A stretch of DNA of 64,000 nucleotides from Alisma plantago-aquatica (GCA_963693085.1 OY856413.1:745763056-745827055), one strand, 5' to 3'. Numbered from the stretch's first letter, positions 36,495 to 47,218 are shown. The notes: generated by a model from the sequence alone, not told the origin. Numbers and translations: made by a program.

Positions 36495-37643
36495 TTAAAG
36501 CCAACCAAAAGTGGGCACATATGGAATTGCAGTGGCATCCCGTTCTTCCAGCCCCCATTTTGTAAGGTCCACGACCTTTCCCCACCGCAGTTGCAGCCAC
36601 CAATAAACACTTATACTTTTATCTGTTGATATGGTGTACTCCAGCGTCCATGATTCTTGTTGATTATATTCCCTCATTACCAACACCTCGGCTTCTCCGG
36701 AGTGGCCTACATCCGGCATCAGATACAGGCAGAGTGGCCCTCCTACTGCTGCCGTTCCCAGTTTGCAAAGTGCAAGGCTCCGTCGACCCTTCAACATTGA
36801 CATTGGTAAGGATATCAAGCTAAAGGCCTCACTGTGAACATCCAGACAGAGAATGGAGCGTTTGTAGATAACCAACCAGTGCAAATTCCCCTCAACTAGG
36901 ACACTCTTTCTACTCACGCTGAACATATCGAATTCTGGAACACCGTGTGCAGTTCCACTCCCAATCTTTGGCGGCGTGCAGGGTGCATACGCGGGCTCTG
37001 TAGGTGGTGTCATCATCTAACCACAGAAAAGTGAAAACTTTATATACCTTATCAACGGGATCAAACGCAAAGCCCGTGCTGTATACTTTATCCATGTAAT
37101 ACGCTAACTCTGCCAGGGGGTCGTCGGGAAGGTCCGCCAGGCGAGGAAGCCAAGGACTGTACACGTAGGGTGGCTCTGATATCGGTGACTGTCATGTATA
37201 AGGAGCAGGCCGTCACAAGAGTTAGCGACTTTGAGATTCTGGTTGAAGAAGTAATCATTCCATTTACACAGGAAGTTGAAGCTTGGCTGTTTGGCTGGAA
37301 TAAAACCACAACAATCAGCATCAGGGTAAGTGCGGTCGTCACTGTCGAGTGAATCAGCATCAGAACTGCCAAAACTTGGTAAACTTTTCTGGAGGCGTTG
37401 CGCAGTGTGGGCTTGGATTTGTAAGAAGATGCCTGGAGAAGAAAGACGATGGATACCGGAGGAGAATTGCCATCGTATCAGGGACCGCCATGTGTAGCAA
37501 ACGTTCCATGCCACCCTAGCAAGGGTTTTGATCGGCAGCCGTAGAAGGATCTCCGACAGAACATCCTCTGGGAGATCATCCATCAGCCTTGAGTTGCTTG
37601 GACCTTCTGGTATGCAAGGTCCGCGGCCGCCAACAGTGCCCAT
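36495..37643 (-). pseudogene. F-box protein gene with two frameshifts
   Basis: The minus-strand frame from 37,643 carries a clear N-terminal F-box (LPEDVLSEILLRLP, then CYTWRSLI; residues about 23-56), the motif by which such proteins bind SKP1 in SCF ubiquitin ligases. Downstream are NSCDGLLLIHD, FAFDPVDKVYKVF and GNLHWLVIYKRSILCLD, typical of the F-box-associated or kelch-like substrate-binding half. The reading frame shifts near 37,170 (in the SHPT region) and again near 36,950 (after KDWEWN), so one continuous protein of about 380 residues is not encoded. An internal ATG at 37,583 (MDDLPED) is an alternative start. The long readable blocks suggest recent loss, or possibly assembly errors. 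A MULE ends 188 bp upstream of the start. Confidence 0.78.
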
Positions 37644-37822
37644 AGAAAGAAGCTATTTCGGTGGTGCACTCAACAATGACAGAAAAAGAACTCAATCAAG
37701 GACGGCGGCGGCCTAGCTAGTATGACCTTCCCTTGCCGTATTAGTAATATCCTGCTGATTTAAGTTCCAGTCGCCCGTCTCCTACGGAAAACAGAATTAG
37801 AGCGTGGTTGCTAGGGTTACGT

Positions 37823-37831
37823 TTTGCTTTT
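37823..37831. other. MULE target-site duplication, left copy
   Basis: TTTGCTTTT, identical to 45,950-45,958. A 9-bp duplication is the hallmark of Mutator-like elements. Confidence 0.85.
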
Positions 37832-38155
37832 GGAAAAAAAACTCAAATAGCACACTTTGCTAAAAAAAAATTACATACATAGCACCCTTCCCAACTTATT
37901 TCCCAAACTAGGTTGGCATTTTCTCGGGAACCAAAAGCGCCACTTAATTTGGCGTTTTCAGGCTGGCGGAGACAGAAGCGCCACTTTATTTGGCGTTTTA
38001 CGTTTGCGGGGGTGAAAACCGCCACATAAAGTGGCATTTACAGGGTTGAGAACAGGAACGCGCCACATAGACTGGCGTTTTCAGGAAAAACTCCACAAAG
38101 GTTGGCGTTTTACTATAAAGCGCCAGATAATGTGGCATTTTATTATTTGGCGTTG
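37832..38155 (+). repeat. MULE terminal inverted repeat, left
   Basis: It matches the reverse complement of the right end over the outer ~85 bp (the block ccttcccaacttatttccca is identical). It also matches in patches through the array of CGCCA-N7-TGGCG palindromes, whose starts are at 37,938, 37,979, 38,020, 38,061, 38,091 and 38,121, with a degenerate one at 37,902. Confidence 0.85.
37902..38137. promoter_or_regulatory. Palindrome array CGCCA-N7-TGGCG, left end of MULE
   Basis: There are six sites plus one degenerate outermost site. Every one has a 7-base spacer of variable sequence. The starts of the six are 41, 41, 41, 30 and 30 bp apart. The arms often extend to AAAACGCCA and TGGCGTTTT. 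They could be binding sites for the transposase or a host factor; the function is inferred. Confidence 0.8.
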
Positions 38156-38636
38156 TATTTGCTGCATTATACGTTCAAACATGTTCTAATTTTGTAAAAA
38201 TGCTATTTGTTGCATTATACGTTCAAGCATGTTCTAATTTCTAAATATCCAACACATTCATATGTTATTTGTTGCATGTTCTAAATTTTTAAATATCCAA
38301 CACATTAAGCTAGATTATGATTACAATATCATAGAAATATGTCCAAAAGGGAATAAGGTAAATGGTGAATACAAAATGATCCAACATAGAACAACAACAA
38401 AAAGAAACATTATTCTAAATGCATTTAAGAAAGATACATGATTCAACTAGAAAATCTACAATATTTTGAAATGACAAGTAATCTTCAGATGATGCAACAA
38501 AGACCTTCAATCCTGCAATCAAAATAAAAGAAATATTTGACCAAATTATTAAACTATAATCAACAATACAATATATTATTTAGAATATAAAAAAATTTGA
38601 AAGAATTAATACCTGTCACTTTTGACTCTTTAAACC

Positions 38637-39407
38637 TTAGGTTTGGTCACCAGATTGTTGTTCTATGTTTGGAGAATCTTGGATTGGGCTCAACTGTGTA
38701 GTTTGAGCTCCACGTGTAGGCCTACTCATAGGAAGTGGTGGTGTGAGAGGTCGAGTGAAGGGCATATTCCAAGATGGTGGAGGTGATCCAAATATGGTTG
38801 TGTGGAGGCCATGTGACCAGCTAGGGGGTGGTCCATGTGATGAAAATGGATAAAAAGGTCTGTGTTGGTCAAAGCCTAGGGAAGGACTAAAACTTGGTTG
38901 AGACCATGATAAAGTAGAAGGAACCCCAAAGTTATCAGATGGTGGCGACGAATAAGAGTAGAACATTCCTGGAAATGAAGAAGGAGTACCAACAGGAAAT
39001 TGTCTTGCAGATGTAGAATCACCTACAGGCAAGGAGTCACTTGTTGTTGTAGAACAACCTGGTGCAGTAGAATGCCCTTGTGGTGTGAAGTGTCTAGTTG
39101 TTGTAGAACAACCTGGTGCAGTAGAATGACCTTGTGGTGTAAAGTGTCCAGTTGTTGTAGAAGTTGTAAAAGGAGTGGCATCGACTGATGTTGTCGTAGG
39201 AGGAGCTATACTCTGGTTTGGATGCATGTGGCTAGCCATTTGCTGAAACCATGCATTATGTACTTTATATATGTTATCTCGTGCTGTCAACCAATCATCA
39301 ACATGTGTCTCTTGTGTCAATGCTTGTAGTGTCTCGTGGATTTGCACATGAGTTTGGACCTATCAGAATGAATGCTAATTAAAATTGATTTCATTTCAAC
39401 ATTAAGA

Positions 39408-39460
<53 letters not shown>

Positions 39461-40955
39461 AAATATATATGTATACTTACACAATCTCGCTCTATGTATC
39501 CACGAGGATAGTACAAAGTAGGTGGATCAACTGGTCATTGAACATGATACTCAGGTTTGTACCATGTAGGGGGCAGCTCGACAGTCAAAGGATCAGGAAG
39601 TTGAACTATACTATTACGTCTGTCATTCCATGCATTTAGCTCTGTGCTATATTGGACCAACCAGTCATTGCTGCTACGCCCTCTACCATCAATCTGATGA
39701 TATATAGGAAGGTCTTGGGGTTGTGGTTTATAGTGAGCACCAAATTGTCTTAGGACTCTATCAGGAGCATGCCACTCCATTACAGTAGAAGAGATCATTG
39801 GTACACGTGCCATCCAAATATCTCTACCTTGTTGACACATAGGCGGCAACTTGGCCAACAGTTCAACACTATAAGGTGTCCAAACTAACTACAAATTTAA
39901 ATATTTGTAACAATTTAAATAACAATAATTATAACAATACATTAGAATACATATTTCGCAAATAAAGTTATGTAAAATTTAAGAATGAAATGAACTAAAA
40001 CTCTCACCTGACTTGGCTGATGGGTATCAATCTCATTTAGGTAGAACATCACAGTTCCTCGTGGTATACATACACGCTCCATTAGATGGTTCCATCTGTT
40101 TCACATAAGTTACCAACGCTAAGAATATTATGAGATTATACTTTCTAAAATAGAGTATTTATATATTCATATGACTTACCTATAGCCTAGTGGAGCATGT
40201 TCAGGCCACTGAAAATCATCTCGCATGTCCAACTTTCCAGGTCTACCAACATGCAATCTTTCCCAAGACCACAGTTGCAATAGATGCACACACCCAGATA
40301 TTCATTTTTGTTTAGAACTTGGATGACACCTATACAACTGACGATATAAGCATGCTAAAATTGTACTGCCCCAAGAGTATAAACCGCAACAGTCAAAATC
40401 CACTAGAAGAGGCAAGTAACGAAGATGAACCTCGTTACCAATACCATCTGGTAATAGAAAACAACCTAAAAGGTGTAACAAGTATGCACTTGTGTATCGA
40501 CGTTTGACTTGATCGTCGACATTCTCCAAGTCAATGCCTATAAATGTAGAACGCAACCAACTCAACTGGACAGACCCATGATCAAGCCCTTCTGGATGTG
40601 AACCTAAGATATGGTCGCACATGGAAGACCAAGAACTAAATTGACCTTCATTGGGACCTATAGGATGATGAGCTACAATGGCATCGCCATCAACACGTAA
40701 ACCTAGTAAGACCTCAACATCCTGAAGTGTGATTGTCATCTCACCTAAAGGCAAGTGGAAGGAATTTGTAGTTGAGTTCCACTTTCTACTAAGTGTTGTT
40801 ATCAATGATGCATCAAAGTGAACCCTAGAAAGGGTAATGATTGATCCGAACCCCGCTATACGAACATACCCTAACACATCTGCATCTGTTAACTGCCACC
40901 TAGAAATTTCAGTGGAGTGGCATGTAATCCGCAATGTATCATCTCCTTTTACCAT
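38637..40955 (-). pseudogene. Plant mobile domain (PMD, MAIN-like) gene with two in-frame stops
   Basis: Four exons can be drawn with GT...AG borders and matching phase: 40,955-40,180, 40,095-40,008, 39,888-39,481 and 39,359-38,637 (665 codons including the final TAA). Exon 1 holds ISRWQLTDADVLGYVRIAGF, FHLPLGEMTITLQDVEVLLGL and, beyond a stop, HLLQLWSWERLHVGRP. These are hallmarks of the aminotransferase-like plant mobile domain (PF10536). Exon 3 gives the C-terminal part of the domain (VMEWHAPDRVLRQFG); exon 4 is a Ser/Thr/Pro/Gly-rich tail with repeats of APGCSTTTRHFTPQGHSTAP. Two TGA codons (40,302-40,304 and 39,535-39,537) interrupt it; the second probably came from CGA. A good 3' splice site (ctttgtatag) precedes the ATG, so an upstream non-coding exon is likely. 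PMD proteins act in gene and transposon silencing in Arabidopsis; the role of TE-borne copies is open. Confidence 0.82.
39413..39460. repeat. (AT)n microsatellite in a PMD intron
   Basis: A pure AT run within the intron between exons 3 and 4 of the PMD gene. Confidence 0.9.
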
Positions 40956-41118
40956 GTCTATACAAAGAAAGAAAAAAATATCACAATATGGTGTTAAATG
41001 ACTAAATGCATACAATAAAATTACATGTACTATTTCTATTACAGAAGTCAGGAGGAAATTTTATTCATCCCGCCCTCCTCATGCGAGTTAGCAAACTAAG
41101 ATTACATTTTCGAGATTT

Positions 41119-43064
41119 CTAACCATTGCTTTTCTTACATGTTCTCTCATTATGACCTAAACCACCACAGTTTCCACATTTTTAAGAAGTGCGATTAGGA
41201 TCAATATCCATATTTGTCATTCTTCGCTTCACCTTAGGTCTTCCTGCATGTGTTGTAACAACTGGTGGTAGAAGATATATAAGACCCATGGTTGGATCAA
41301 ACCTTGGCCAGTATCTTTTATCTGGGATTCCACTAAACTGAGGGGCATATGTCAGCCTATAATTGTCTAGCTTGTACCAACTGCTGACAAACTGAAAATA
41401 TTCATAGTGTATGAAACTAGTGCATGCCAGTACATGTGAGCATGGGATATGATGAACTTGTGGTTTACCACAAGTACACTGTGAAGGATAGGGATTTTGC
41501 AGAAGATGCACCTGATAACTATTTCCTAAAACATCATTGACAGTGAGTTCGAACTCATTTACTCGGCAACTAATGTGATGTTTCCTTGCCTCTTGCTCCA
41601 ACTTCTCCAATTTATAAGCTATTCTCTCGGTGAATTGGCCAGTTAATGATGTTGCGGAGTTCCTCCTTTTAAAGAACATCGCGACCAACCGATAATATGT
41701 GCTACATATGAGGGCTTGTATGGGAAGATTGCGAGCACACTTTAAAATTCCATTAATCGTCTCAGAGTAATTGTTTGTTTTTGTACCGTATCAATAACCA
41801 CCATCACAAGACATAGCCCACAATCTTGGGTTTAAAAGAATTAGCCAACTGTAAGCAGATGGGTCAATGGCTTTTATAGCACTCATGTGTTTATCGAACT
41901 CTACCACTTCAGTCGCCTTAACTGCTTTCCACATCAAGTTATATAATTTAGTAGACTTAAATTTCTTATGAAAGTTGTCTCTATAATGTCTTAAACAGTT
42001 ACGTTGAGTGTCATACGGGAACACCTGATCCAAAGCTTGATGAATGTTGCACATCCTATCAGATATAACACAAAAGTCATTCCTTTGTCGGACAATTGGA
42101 ATTTGATATTTCATGCAATTCAAGAACCACACCCAAGAAGAACGGTTTTCTTTCTCAACAACTGCAAAAGCTAAGGGAAACAATTCATTGTTTCCATCAA
42201 TGCTAGTAGCTATAAGTAACGTCCCACCATATTTACCATACAAAAATGTGCCATCAACACTAATCACTGGCCGACAATGAGCCCAACCTGCAATAGATGG
42301 ACCAAAACTCCAAAATACACATTAAAATCGATGGCTAAGGGTTGTTTCGCTAGCTTTGAAATTATATACAGTTCCTGGAATAGCTTGTTGAACAGATCTA
42401 AGAAATAGAAGTAACAACCCATACAATGTCTCCCAATCTCCAAAGATTGATGAAATGGCTTTCTTACGTGCATGCCAAGCCTTCTTGTAGGATATGGTAA
42501 GATACAACTCAGCTTTCACTCGTTCAACTATCTCTCGAGAGGTCATGTCTATTTTTTCTCTCAACATAGGCATTATCATCCTTGCAATATATGAAGACTT
42601 GCATTGCATATGATCCTTGTACAAAATTGCACTGTGGCATGAGTGTTTATCATTGTATTTTGTTATTTTCCATAACCCACCAACCCTCTTATACGCACAT
42701 GCATGAAGTCTCCATGAACATTGATCCTTATGCAGACATATAAGCGTAAGGAAACACTTATTTGATCGGTCTGTCTGAAATTGGACATTGTTATTGATTG
42801 ACCAAGACTGCAATTTTTACAAGGTGGCCTGCCTTTGTTTCAAAAATATCACCTTTATTAAAACCTTTTCCTGTAACAACTTCATAGTCTCCCATGTCTA
42901 AAGGGTTTGCAAAGTCATCAATCCAATCATCCACTTTAAAACTTTCATAGTTATCCGTATTGTTATGGTCCACCCAATCATCCTTCTAGGTTTTCGGGTC
43001 AACATAAACATCATGATTGCTATCATATATATGAACTTGTTGCAATTCTACGTCATTATCAAGG

Positions 43065-43123
<59 letters not shown>

Positions 43124-43444
43124 TGGATCATCATCATCGTTATCATCATCATCACCCAAAATATCAGATTTCTCAACATAAAGATTCATACGCCTCCCAT
43201 AGCCGATATTGAGTAGGTCTTTCCAACTATCATCATCCACAACTTGAGTAGGAAATAAGTTAAATGTCGGACCTAAATCACTTGGAAGGGTGTAACTTAA
43301 ATGTATGTTGTGCATTGATGAGTTGATGGCAAGAACTTGATGTATGAATGACATAAACTCGGCATAAGTAGATGTCGTAGATATTTCAATAGGCATGGGT
43401 GTTCCATCATAAAGTAGGACAAAATCTCTTGAGGTATCGGCCAT
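41119..43444 (-). pseudogene. MULE (MuDR-type) transposase, inactivated
   Basis: This is a single-exon coding region of about 775 codons. The domains in order are an N-terminal PB1-like segment from 43,444, an Asp-rich run (about 43,066-43,120), a MuDR DNA-binding region (FQTDRSNKCFLTL, KHSCHS), and the catalytic domain with VISVDGTFLYGKYGG (first Asp), FCVISDRM (second Asp) and NNYSETING (Glu). A SWIM zinc finger (CTCGKPQVHHIPCSH) and a CCHC knuckle (CGNCGGLGHNERTC) follow. Disabling changes are TAG at 42,986, a frameshift near 42,815, TAA at 42,322, TGA at 41,791 (in place of the Arg of GGYRYG-type motifs) and TAA at 41,182 just before the knuckle. A 3' splice site (aattcag) precedes the ATG. 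All catalytic residues are still readable. Confidence 0.88.
43066..43120 (-). repeat. (TCA)n microsatellite coding for an Asp run
   Basis: A pure trinucleotide array inside the transposase frame, read on the minus strand as GAT codons (poly-Asp). Further imperfect copies extend to about 43,150. It keeps the frame, so it may lengthen without breaking the protein. Confidence 0.9.
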
Positions 43445-43499
43445 AGTCCTGAATTGATGAGTAACTTTTGTTAGATATATAATTTGAAAGTTTTGATCT

Positions 43500-44400
43500 A
43501 AAATCACTAACCATATAGCTATTGCATTAGTTGAAATGATTTTGATCTAAAATTGTTTTTGTTCAAATGACTTTATAAAATCACTAACCGTATAAAAATG
43601 ACTAAGTTGAGTGAATTTGATATATTTCAGTGGCGTTAAAATCACTAACCATATTGTTTTTGTTCAAATGACTTTGACAAATCGCTAATCATATAAAAAT
43701 GACTTATTTAAGTGAATTTGGTATATTTTTGTAGATCTAAAATCACTAACCATATAGCTATCGCATTTGTTTAAATGATTTGATCTACAATTGTTTTTTT
43801 CTCATGACTTTGATAAATCACTAATCATATAAAAATGCTTGTTGTTCAACAAATTTGAAATATTTCACTGGATATAAAATTGTTTTTGTTCAAATGACTT
43901 TGATAAATCAAAGTACAAGAGAATTCTAATTCCAAGCGTTTGGTTGGATGTGGCTTCAACCCACATTAGGAAAATGTTAGTTCTAAATCTAATCCTTATA
44001 TAAGTGTTTGCCTTGGAAACCATTAAACCAAACCATCATTCACAAAATAAAGATCACTAGTGTGAAACAATAAATGTAAAACAATCCACGCGATATTAGA
44101 CAAATGACTTTGACAAATCGCTAATCATATAAAAATGACTTAGTTAAGTGAATTTGGTATAAGTGACTTTGACAAATAAACTGACTGCATTGTTTTCGGG
44201 CATGGGTGTTCCATCGTTATCATGTTGTTAAAACAATATTTTAGAAGTAATAACAAACTTATTTGAAAATAAGCTTTTGAAAGTATAAAACTATTTGCCT
44301 TGGAAACCATTAAACCAAACCATCATTCACAAAATAATGATCACTAGTGTGAAACAATAAATGTAAAACAATCCACATGATATTAGACAAATCTCTAAAT
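43500..44400. repeat. Degenerate repeats in the MULE 5' leader
   Basis: A motif of about 60 bp (caaatgactttgacaaatcg...atataaaaatgactt) recurs at about 43,570, 43,668, 43,800 and 44,101. A separate 95-bp block (tttgccttggaaaccattaa...) occurs at 44,007 and 44,287. Nothing here is coding. It lies upstream of the transposase ATG and may contain its leader intron. Confidence 0.7.
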
Positions 44401-44929
44401 AGTAGAAGTCCATGTAGGACACAGTCCACTTAGATACAGTTCAATTAGTTACAGTCCAATGAAATTACATTCTACTAATAAATACATCATGACTCACACA
44501 TTCCAAACTAAAATACACATAAGTAATCATATCTTGCTCGCAATGTAATCTCACCTCAATGTGTGTCCACCCTATCTTGCTGGCAACCCCTTTATGCAAC
44601 AATGCTCCTGAGGTTGTGCTCCTGTCTTTGCCAATGCAGACTGTATAGAGGAAAGAATACGTTGATGTCAGGACAACAGATCACTGCCATGGGCGATGCA
44701 TGCTGATGGTACACCCAATGTCATAGGGTCAGGATTCCATGCCGCCAACCACTGTGCCTGAGCGTTGGAGCAGATGAAAGGATCTACAAAGGGGAGGAGG
44801 TGTGCTAGCCCCATCCGAAGACGGTGGAGATGCTCAATAGTGGTGACCCAGGCAGGTGACGTTGGAGTGGTTGCAGGCTTGTAATCAGTTCAGTCATGGA
44901 TAAAAGTGGAGATGAGGGTGTCAGTTGTC

Positions 44930-45420
44930 TACACGGCAACGATGTTGTTCCTTAGAACAGAAGCCTCCGGGGTGGTCGTGAGCAGACTTGTGGTGGTGGC
45001 GCCAGTGAAAAGCGACGAGGCGGTGACAGAATCGGGCATGCGGAGGACGGGCCAAAAACGGAGGCGGTGACTCTGGTCTGCAGCACCGCTAGAGGAGAAA
45101 AGGTGAAAACCGAGGAGGAGGAGAAGAGAGGAGGCGGAGAAGAAGGAAAGTGGGAGTGAAAAGGAGATTAGGCGCGCCGGTTGTTGCGAGGAGGAGGAGA
45201 AGAGCATACCTACCTATTGCGAGGAGGAGGGCGAGGACGAGGCGCGCCGGCTGCAGCTGTGGTGGCGGTTGCGGCTACGACAAACGACCACCGGTGGCTG
45301 GAGAAGGAAATCGGCGTGGCGGAGGAGCAGCGGCATGGCGGAGCAGCGTGACGAAGAAAAAAGAAGAGCGAGCGAGGGAGAAAGGAAAGTCGCGCTCGCT
45401 CGGGGAGGTAACCTAGCGGA
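44930..45420 (-). promoter_or_regulatory. GC- and CpG-rich block upstream of the transposase (possible promoter or captured DNA)
   Basis: This block has far higher GC content than anything around it, with many CpGs. Open frames exist on both strands (for example 45,207-44,929 minus and 45,150-45,416 plus), but they are compositional: Ser/Leu-rich one way, Arg/Gly-rich the other. It sits between the right palindrome array and the transposase, where a promoter would be expected. A captured host exon is the alternative. I recognise no protein in it. Confidence 0.45.
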
Positions 45421-45949
45421 AAACGCCAACCTAAGTGGCGTTTTACGAGAAAACGCCACACAAAGTGGCGCTTTACCCCTCGTAACCAAGCAAAACAAGC
45501 CACTGCCTCTAGTGTTTTCAGTAAAACGCCACATAATGTGGCGCTTTATGTAAAAGTTGTACAAGGACGGACGCGACGCATCGGCCTGCTGACCGAATAA
45601 ATGGAAAGCGCCAGATAATGTGGCGTTTTTCCGCCACGCAACCCGGTTGGTGGGACGCATTCAAGCAAAACGCCACTTTACGTGGCGCTTTTCACCCCCG
45701 CAAACCTAGAACGCCAGGTTATGTGGCGCTTTTGTGTCCTCAAGCCTGAAAACGCCGAATAAAGTGGCGCTTCTGTCTCCGCCAGCCTGAAAACGCCAAA
45801 TAAAGTGACGCTTTTTATTCCCGAGACAGTAAAACGCCAACTAGTGTGGCATTTTACTCTGAAAGTGTGCTAGTTTGGGAAATAAGTTGGGAAGGGTGCT
45901 ATTTCGGTAATTTTTTTTAGAAAAGTGTGCTATTTGGGTTTTTTTTTCC
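45415..45949 (-). repeat. MULE terminal inverted repeat, right
   Basis: This is the inverse of the left end over the outer ~85 bp and the proximal array, but it is longer. Palindromes start at 45,424, 45,454, 45,527, 45,609, 45,671, 45,712, 45,753, 45,794 and 45,835, with a degenerate one near 45,498. Confidence 0.85.
45424..45851. promoter_or_regulatory. Palindrome array CGCCA-N7-TGGCG, right end of MULE
   Basis: Nine sites, all with a 7-base spacer. The last five starts are exactly 41 bp apart, the first two are 30 bp apart, and the wider gaps (62, 73, 82) are close to sums of these steps. The spacer sequences differ from site to site, while the arms and the spacing are kept. Confidence 0.8.
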
Positions 45950-45958
45950 TTTGCTTTT
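45950..45958. other. MULE target-site duplication, right copy
   Basis: TTTGCTTTT, identical to 37,823-37,831. Confidence 0.85.
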
Positions 45959-46915
45959 TTTTGTTGGTGTTTTCCCCATAGTTGAGATTCAGTTTATGAA
46001 TTTGTAATTTTCATGTAGGAAGTGGATGTAAATGCCGCAAGTTTGTTGTGGGGGTAGAGATATTAAAAGCAAAAGAATTCACCGCGAGAGACCTCGATTA
46101 CGTTAAAATTTAAGATTTTTTGTAGTAATTGTAACTATGGTCGAGAATAAGGACGATAATACACATTCATAACAGTTTAGAAATCAATCTAGCCGGTCCA
46201 ATTTTTTAACAAAGAAAAAAAAAGTCCCGATATGACTTATATTATTAATTGATTATCTATATATATGCATTAAAAACTAGCGAATATGTTTCATTGATTA
46301 CGACTATATTACTTTCTTTCCTTTTAAAACCTCCTAACCAATCAGCCCGATTCACCGTCTCGAAACAGACAATTGTCCTTGACTGTACCCCTTCTCACGT
46401 TTTTTCCTCAATTTTTATGATGTTTCTCTCACTCTTTGCATTTCCAATAAACATGTTTTCTAAAAACTCTTCCGACAAACTCAATAACTACCACATCTCC
46501 CTCCTTACATACTCTCCTCACTTTCCCACCCACTCAATATATTCTCTATCTTTATGCATGTTATCTATAATAGATAGTTTTTTCAGCTATTTACAATCAT
46601 TCTTTTTAATTATCTTCCCGTAACATATTTTTTATAATTATCTTAACAAAACAACCATCTTAATTGTCCTCCGAGTCCTTGACAACGTCAATTTAGGAAC
46701 CAACCACCTAGACTAACCATATCCTACATTTCACCCTCACGATCTCCCGTCTACATTTCACCCTCACGATTTCCCGTCTTCCTATACCTTCCACACTTTA
46801 ATATGTTTCAACCAAACTTCTCTATCCTTCTTCTACCTGTAATAAAGAGTCAAACACGAAAACAACACAAGCAAATCTCACCACATAACCACACGGCGGC
46901 TACACGAGATGGAGT
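45959..46915. other. Stretch with no recognisable gene
   Basis: The frame at 46,249-46,623 is Ser/Leu/Phe-rich and low in complexity. No domain or element end was recognised. Confidence 0.5.
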
Positions 46916-46920
46916 AGAAA

Positions 46921-47218
46921 ATGGTTTACAGGTATAGTTTCCGTGGACAGCACCTGCGGATGTTATTTTCAGTTGAATGGAAACTGGCTAAGATGAGCAC
47001 AGCTCGCATAACAACTCTTGTGGGGCGTCTTTCATACCCGAAGTTGAACGAGCAAGTACTGGAAGAGCTTGAAGGGATCGTAAAACATCACCAAATTCCG
47101 ATATGATCCATTCCCCACAGATGTTCAGTTTCTTTTATTGCTTAATACATATGATGATCAGCCATCTTCTCTTTATGCCAGTAAAAGACATCCTTCAATT
47201 GTGGTTACTTTAAGAAAG
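46921..47218 (+). pseudogene. Exon-like fragment of an unidentified protein
   Basis: A plus-strand frame (MVYRYSFRGQHLRMLF... to LEELEGIVKHHQIP) stops at 47,106 but continues in the next frame (YDPFPTDVQFLLLLNTYDD...SIVVTLRK) up to a possible splice donor (aagaaag/gtatgt at 47,218). Its composition is that of a real protein and unlike the flanking AT-rich DNA. I do not recognise the family. It is probably a captured or decayed host exon with one frameshift near 47,098. Confidence 0.4.

Larger units (their letters stand above)
37832..45949 (-). mobile_element. Complete Mutator-like element (8,118 bp) with a PMD gene
   Basis: The element starts GGAAAAAAAACTCAAATAGC and ends GCTATTTGGGTTTTTTTTTCC, inverted copies of each other, flanked by a perfect 9-bp duplication. 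Within it, on the minus strand, lie a MULE transposase pseudogene (43,444-41,119) and then a spliced plant mobile domain gene (40,955-38,637). Both ends carry a palindrome array described separately. A GC-rich block (44,930-45,420) lies upstream of the transposase. PMD genes travelling inside MULEs are known in plants. Here both genes carry stop codons, so the copy looks inactive although its ends are well kept. Confidence 0.88.

Noticed and set aside
43066..43150. Possible CRISPR-like or structured array
   Set aside because: It is a simple TCA microsatellite within a transposase frame in a plant genome.
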